DNA of 64,000 nucleotides from contig QEYB01000952.1 in NCBI GenBank assembly GCA_017562135.1, positions 372,001 to 436,000 of the forward strand, given 5' to 3'. This stretch comes from Dipylidium caninum. Taxonomy: Eukaryota > Platyhelminthes > Cestoda > Cyclophyllidea > Dipylidiidae. Under the pieces are notes generated by a model, which was not told the origin of the DNA, did not search any database, and worked only from the letters and a program-made list of their open reading frames with translations. Positions 60,164-64,000 of the stretch are shown piece by piece. Numbering within the stretch: position 1 is the stretch's first letter; the number at the start of each line of letters is the position of its first letter. The translations under genes and the position numbers were made by a program.

Positions 60164-60429
60164 TGAGTCCTAAACAATACAATACTTGGGGGCAGTCTCT
60201 TTAGACCTGATGGTTTGGTTGGTCAACGTGGTTTTTGATAATTGAATGTGATTAAAACTCGAGACAAAGGCTACAGCGAGTTACTTACGCATTAACGAAA
60301 TAGACCGACTGAAAACTGAGGCTTTCTACTTCAGTACTTGATGATAGCTGCCGCAGGTAATGGCAGTTGTTGCGTTACAACTCAATGGGCATTAGGGCTA
60401 TTCTAAAAAAGTCTGTCTTCAATTTGAAG

Positions 60430-60586
60430 GTTGAAGAGGTTGATGAAACATTGCCCGACGGAACGGTGGTGAAGAAACGCATTACAACCCAGTACATAAC
60501 GGAAAGAATTACAGAGCGCGAAGTCACCGATGAGGTTTCCGAGAATGAAGTACCTTCGCCTGAGGAAGATGGAGGGACAGTGCACT
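60430..60586 (+). CDS. ANK: Ankyrin exon 33: second LPDGTV module
   Basis: Phase 0 in (acceptor caatttgaag, AAG type), phase 1 out at strong gtgagt. Encodes VEEVDETLPDGTVVKKRITT, QYITERITEREVTDEVSE and NEVPSPEEDGGTVH. The module repeats that of exon 31. The frame is open left to 60367. Confidence 0.78.
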
Positions 60587-60971
60587 GTGAGTCCTTCTGC
60601 CTTTAGCCTTTGTGTGGTCACAAACATGATGGTGCTTGATGCATGCAGGCACAGGACATTCAAATTAGAGTCATCGGATGTACAGTAACTTGTACCTGAA
60701 CAGTTAGGCGATTTCCTCCTTCAGCTTCTACTAACAGAGTTTAATACAGTTTCATGAAAAATCCCTCCGTACCTAGGAGATAACGGATAATTTGCTATTA
60801 CTCAACTAAAACTATCATGCAGAGTTTATCCATTTTCGGTGATTAGGGATTTTAAACATGTGTAAATTTATTTGGTCTTATAATTGACTCCATATTTTTG
60901 CTCTTTTATTCCCTTCTCCAAATATCCCTTTCATTTAAAATGCATGAATGACTTGGTAAATGACCTGTCAG
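60587..60971 (+). other. Ankyrin intron 33
   Basis: A 385-nt AT-rich intron with a pyrimidine-rich stretch near 60895-60935. Nothing else seen. Confidence 0.6.
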
Positions 60972-61543
60972 TAGCTAGGAAAGAGGAAATCAACGAATAT
61001 AATCAGGATCATAAGCAAAATAAGTCTGTTATGCGATCCAAGACGGATGGGCACGAAGAGGAGACGGAAGACGAAATGCGAGCGGGGTTAGAGACGGTGG
61101 CTGCAAAAAAAGTAAAGAAGGCAGGGGAAAGAGGTTTGGAAGAAAGTGTCGATGAGCTAGACGGAGAAGAAAGAACCAAAATATTGGTAAAAGCCGAGGA
61201 AGAAGTGATAAATGAAGAAGAGTGTGAGGAAACGATAGAGGAAATGGAGTTGGGCGAGAAAGCGATAGAAGCAAAGATGAGCGAGCAAAGACTACAAGAT
61301 AGGTATGCTGCGGAACACGAATATAAGGCAAACGACGTAATAACAATTGAAAAACCGATCGCAAACACTTTGGCCGAAATATCTCACGAAGCTGACAGGA
61401 AAGAAGAAGTTGACGGTGGGGTCCAAGAAGAAGAAGAAAGTAAGCGCTACAAATTAACAGAAGAAATAAAGAGAACAAAAGAAGATGTATTATCAGCCAA
61501 AGTGGCAGCCGAAAGCGTGGCGGAATTGGGCGGTGAAGGCTGA
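60972..61543 (+). CDS. ANK: Ankyrin exon 34, Glu/Lys-rich start of the giant tail exon
   Basis: Begins at a tandem acceptor cagtag (60972 or 60975), both in phase 1 with exon 33. Encodes a highly charged, helix-prone stretch: [60 protein letters not shown] and so on. The frame reads to a TGA at 61541. In the two later copies of the same sequence the T that makes this stop is absent, so the exon probably goes on into the repeat array. No domain known. The acceptor has a weak, distant pyrimidine tract. Confidence 0.6.
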
Positions 61544-62068
61544 AGCCGGCGCCGAATCTGCGGTGCAATCAGAGGCCGAGAGTGAGATGAAAGAGGAGTC
61601 CGAGGGTGCGCTAGGAGCAGAAGCTGAGGCTGAAGCTGAAGGTGAAGGTGAAGCTGCAGCAGAAGCCGTAGCCGAAACGAAGCTGAAGCTGAAAGAAAGG
61701 TGAAGAAGAAGCTGAAGCTGAAGCTGAAAGCTGAAGCTAATGAGACTGAAAAACTGTGGCAGTGGCTGAGGAGGTGGCGTTGGCGGTCAGAGGCTGCGGC
61801 AGAGGCAGAGCGGGTGAGGCAGAGGCAGAGAGGATTCAAAGCCAGAGGCGAGGCAGTTGCTGAGGCTGTGGACGAGGGTGTGATTGCAGCTGTGGGTGAA
61901 GTAGAAGCTGAAGTGGAAGGCTGAGGCGAAGACGAGGCTGAGGCTGAGGCTGAGGCTGAAGCTGAGACTGAGACTGAGACTAAGGGTAAGGCTGAATCTG
62001 AAGCTGAAGTTGAGTCTGAAGCTGAAGCTGAAGCTGAAGCTGGAGCTGAAGCTGAAGCGGAAGCTGAG

Positions 62069-62461
62069 GTGGAAGCAGAGGCCGAGGTAGAGGTTGAAGG
62101 TGAAGTGGAAGGTGAAGGTGAAGGTGAAGTGGCGGTGGAGGGTGAGAAGGAAATCGTGCCGTCTGCCGCGGAGACAGTGGCAGTGGCAGCCGCAGTGCCA
62201 GTGGTGTCGGAGGCCGCAATGGAAGTGTCATCGGACTCGGCAGCCGCAGAGGTGGAGGCAGAGACAGAGACAGTTACCGAGACTGAGGCTAAGGTGGGAG
62301 TTGAAGCAGAATCGGTAGTGGAAGAGGAGTTGGCCGCCAAATTGGAAGCCGAAAGCGTGGTGGAAGTAGTCGGTGAAGGTGAAGCCGGCGCCGAATCTGC
62401 GGTGCAATCAGAGGCCGAGACGGAGGTGAAAGTGGAGGGCGGATGGTGCGCTAGAAGTTGA
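62069..62461 (+). CDS. ANK: Glu/Ala/Val repeat protein segment, unit 1 to 2 (tail of ankyrin, broken frame)
   Basis: Open in the Glu/Ala frame: [60 protein letters not shown]. It ends because a GGG at 62437-62439 stands where the next unit has GG, shifting the frame to a TGA at 62459. The ATG at its start is not meaningful; it is one piece of a longer reading frame. Confidence 0.5.
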   Translation: MEAEAEVEVEGEVEGEGEGEVAVEGEKEIVPSAAETVAVAAAVPVVSEAAMEVSSDSAAAEVEAETETVTETEAKVGVEAESVVEEELAAKLEAESVVEVVGEGEAGAESAVQSEAETEVKVEGGWCARS

Positions 62462-62599
62462 AGCTGAAGCTGACGCTGAAGCAGAAGCTGTCGCCGTATC
62501 CGTAACCGAAGCTGAAGCTGAAGCTGAAGGCGAAGGCGAAGGCGAAGGTGAAGTGAAGGTGAAGATGAAGGTGAAGCAGAAGCAGAAGCAGAAGCAGAG

Positions 62600-63604
62600 G
62601 TGGGAGGTGAAGCTGAAGCTGAAGCTGAAACTGAGACTGAAACTGTATCTGTGGCAGTGGCTGAGGAGGTGGCGTTGGCGGTGGGCGCGGCTAGAGGCAG
62701 AGGCTGCTTCGAGGTCGAAGCCGAGGTCGAGGCCGAGGTCGAGGCAGTTGCTGAGGCTGTGGACGAGGGTGAGATTGCAGCTGTGGGTGAAGTAGAAGCT
62801 GAAGTGGAGGTTGAGGCTGAGGCTAAGACTGAGGCTGAGGCTGAGGCTGAGGCTGAGGCTGAAGCTGAGACTGAGACTGAGACTAAGGGTAAGGCTGAAT
62901 CTGAAGCTGAAGTTGAGTCTGAAGCTGAAGCTGAAGCTGAAGCTGAAGCTGAAGCGGAAGCTGAGGTGGAAGCAGAGGCCGAGGTAGAGGTTGAAGGTGA
63001 AGTGGAAGGTGAAGGTGAAGGTGAAGTGGCGGTGGAGGGTGAGAAGGAAATCGTGTCGTCTGCCGCGGAGACAGTGGCAGTGGCAGCCGCAGTGCCAGTG
63101 GTGTCGGAGGCCGCAATGGCAGTGTCATCGGACTCGGCAGCCGCAGAGGTGGAGGCAGAGACAGAGACAGTTACCGAGACTGAGGCTAAGGTGGGAGTTG
63201 AAGCAGAATCGGTAGTGGAAGAGGAGTTGGCCGCCAAATTGGAAGCCGAAAGCGTGGTGGAAGTAGTCGGTGAAGGCGAAGCCGGCGCCGAATCTGCGGT
63301 GCAATCAGAGGCCGAGACGGAGGTGAAAGTGGAGGCGGATGGTGCGCTAGAAGTTGAAGCTGAAGCTGACGCTGAAGCAGAAGCTGTCGCCGTATCCGTA
63401 ACCGAAGCTGAAGCTGAAGGCGAAGGCGAAGGCGAAGGCGAAGGTGAAGGTGAAGTGAAGGTGAAGAAGAAAGGGGAGCAGAAGCAGAGGTGGGAGGTGA
63501 AGCTGAAGCTGAAGCTGAAACTGAGACTGAAACTGTATCTGTGGCAGTGGCTGAGGAGGTGGCGTTGGCGGTGTCGGCGGCGGCTGAGGCAGAGGCGGAG
63601 GTAG
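62600..63604 (+). CDS. ANK: Glu/Ala/Val repeat protein segment, unit 2 to 3 (longest open piece)
   Basis: 334 codons, almost all in the Glu/Ala/Val frame. It crosses a unit border without a break: [91 protein letters not shown]. Near 63470 the frame slips into a Lys/Leu/Arg/Trp reading and then stops. Probable function is an extended acidic tail of giant ankyrin; this is inferred from its position alone. Confidence 0.5.
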   Translation: MGGEAEAEAETETETVSVAVAEEVALAVGAARGRGCFEVEAEVEAEVEAVAEAVDEGEIAAVGEVEAEVEVEAEAKTEAEAEAEAEAEAETETETKGKAESEAEVESEAEAEAEAEAEAEAEVEAEAEVEVEGEVEGEGEGEVAVEGEKEIVSSAAETVAVAAAVPVVSEAAMAVSSDSAAAEVEAETETVTETEAKVGVEAESVVEEELAAKLEAESVVEVVGEGEAGAESAVQSEAETEVKVEADGALEVEAEADAEAEAVAVSVTEAEAEGEGEGEGEGEGEVKVKKKGEQKQRWEVKLKLKLKLRLKLYLWQWLRRWRWRCRRRLRQRRR

Positions 63605-64000
63605 AGGCAGAGGCTGCTTCCGAGGTCGAAGCCGAGGTCGAGGCCGAGGTCGAGGCAGTTGCTGAGGCTGTGGACGAGGGTGAGATTGCAGCTGTGGGTG
63701 AAGTAGAAGCTGAAGTGGAGGTTGAGGCTGAGGCTAAGACTGAGGCTGAGGCTGAGGCTGAGGCTGAAGCTGAGACTGAGACTGAGACTAAGGGTAAGGC
63801 TGAATCTGAAGCTGAAGTTGAGTCTGAAGCTGAAGCTGGAGCTGAAGCTGAAGCGGAAGCGGAAGCGGAAGCTGAGGTGGAAGCAGAGGCCGAGGTAGAG
63901 GTTGAAGGTGAAGTGGAAGGTGAAGGTGAAGGTGAAGTGGCGGTGGAGGGTGAGAAGGAAATCGTGCCGTCTGCCGCGGAGACAGTGGCAGTGGCAGCCG

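Larger units (their letters stand above)
61500..64000 (+). repeat. Glu/Ala-coding tandem repeat, units of about 840-911 bp
   Basis: Long direct repeat with nested short repeats (GAAGCT, GAGGCT, GAAGGT hexamers). Anchor gccgaatctg recurs at 61551, 62390 and 63287 (spacing 839 and 897). Anchor gtctgccgcg recurs at 62161, 63058 and 63969 (897 and 911). The anchors are nearly identical between units; length differences come from hexamer number. The window ends inside the third or fourth unit, so the array continues. Confidence 0.95.

Noticed and set aside
61447..63237. 596-codon minus-strand open frame rich in Ser and Ala
   Set aside because: It is the antisense reading of the Glu/Ala repeat. 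Hexamer repeats leave all frames open, and its end turns into Leu/Arg runs where the repeat slips. The plus-strand gene context explains the DNA.
1..64000. CRISPR array, phage, insertion sequence, rRNA or tRNA gene
   Set aside because: No spaced direct repeats, no transposase or integrase frame and no clear tRNA B-box fold noticed; the window looks like ordinary animal genome. A tRNA or repeat-library scan was not possible here.

Overview
This is a window of animal nuclear genome holding parts of two split genes placed head to head. There are no bacterial operons, and coding sequence occurs only in short exons with GT-AG (rarely GC-AG) borders. Both genes belong to families found across animals: a RanBPM (RANBP9/10) scaffold protein and a full-size ankyrin with 24 ANK repeats, two ZU5 domains, UPA and a death domain. 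The proteins are clearly diverged from vertebrate forms, and some introns are very short (47-85 nt) while others are several kb. A lophotrochozoan, perhaps a parasitic flatworm, would fit, but I cannot prove the lineage from this sequence.

Left part, about 1-18.8 kb, minus strand: RanBPM. I reconstruct seven coding exons with matching splice phases: a short N-terminal exon, three exons for SPRY, one joining SPRY to LisH, one with LisH, and one with CTLH. The gene runs off the left edge, so the CRA domain is not in view. Most of this region is intron.

Middle, about 18.8-37.1 kb: the base composition of the + strand changes from purine-rich to pyrimidine-rich near 18.8-19.0 kb, as expected where two transcription units diverge. 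On the + strand there is a CCAAT/TATA promoter-like segment (25.64-25.81 kb) followed by a 195-codon exon at 26107 that ends in a splice donor. A second CpG-rich, GC-box segment lies at 35.6-36.0 kb, ahead of a second candidate first exon at 37172. These look like two alternative starts of the ankyrin gene.

Right part, 37.2-64 kb, plus strand: ankyrin. About 30 exons can be joined without phase conflict from 37172 to a TAG at 60137, giving about 2,013 residues. Exons in the ANK part mostly begin and end exactly at repeat boundaries. After the death domain come acidic tail exons with two copies of an LPDGTV module, then a Glu/Ala-rich exon that becomes a tandem repeat of about 0.84-0.91 kb per unit (61.5-64 kb) and leaves the window. 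The repeat contains frame breaks that may be real or may be assembly errors.

How they may work: ankyrin links membrane proteins (ANK repeats) to spectrin (ZU5-UPA), with a tail that is often isoform-specific. RanBPM is a CTLH E3 ligase/scaffold component. Nothing in the sequence suggests that the two genes work together beyond sharing a divergent arrangement.
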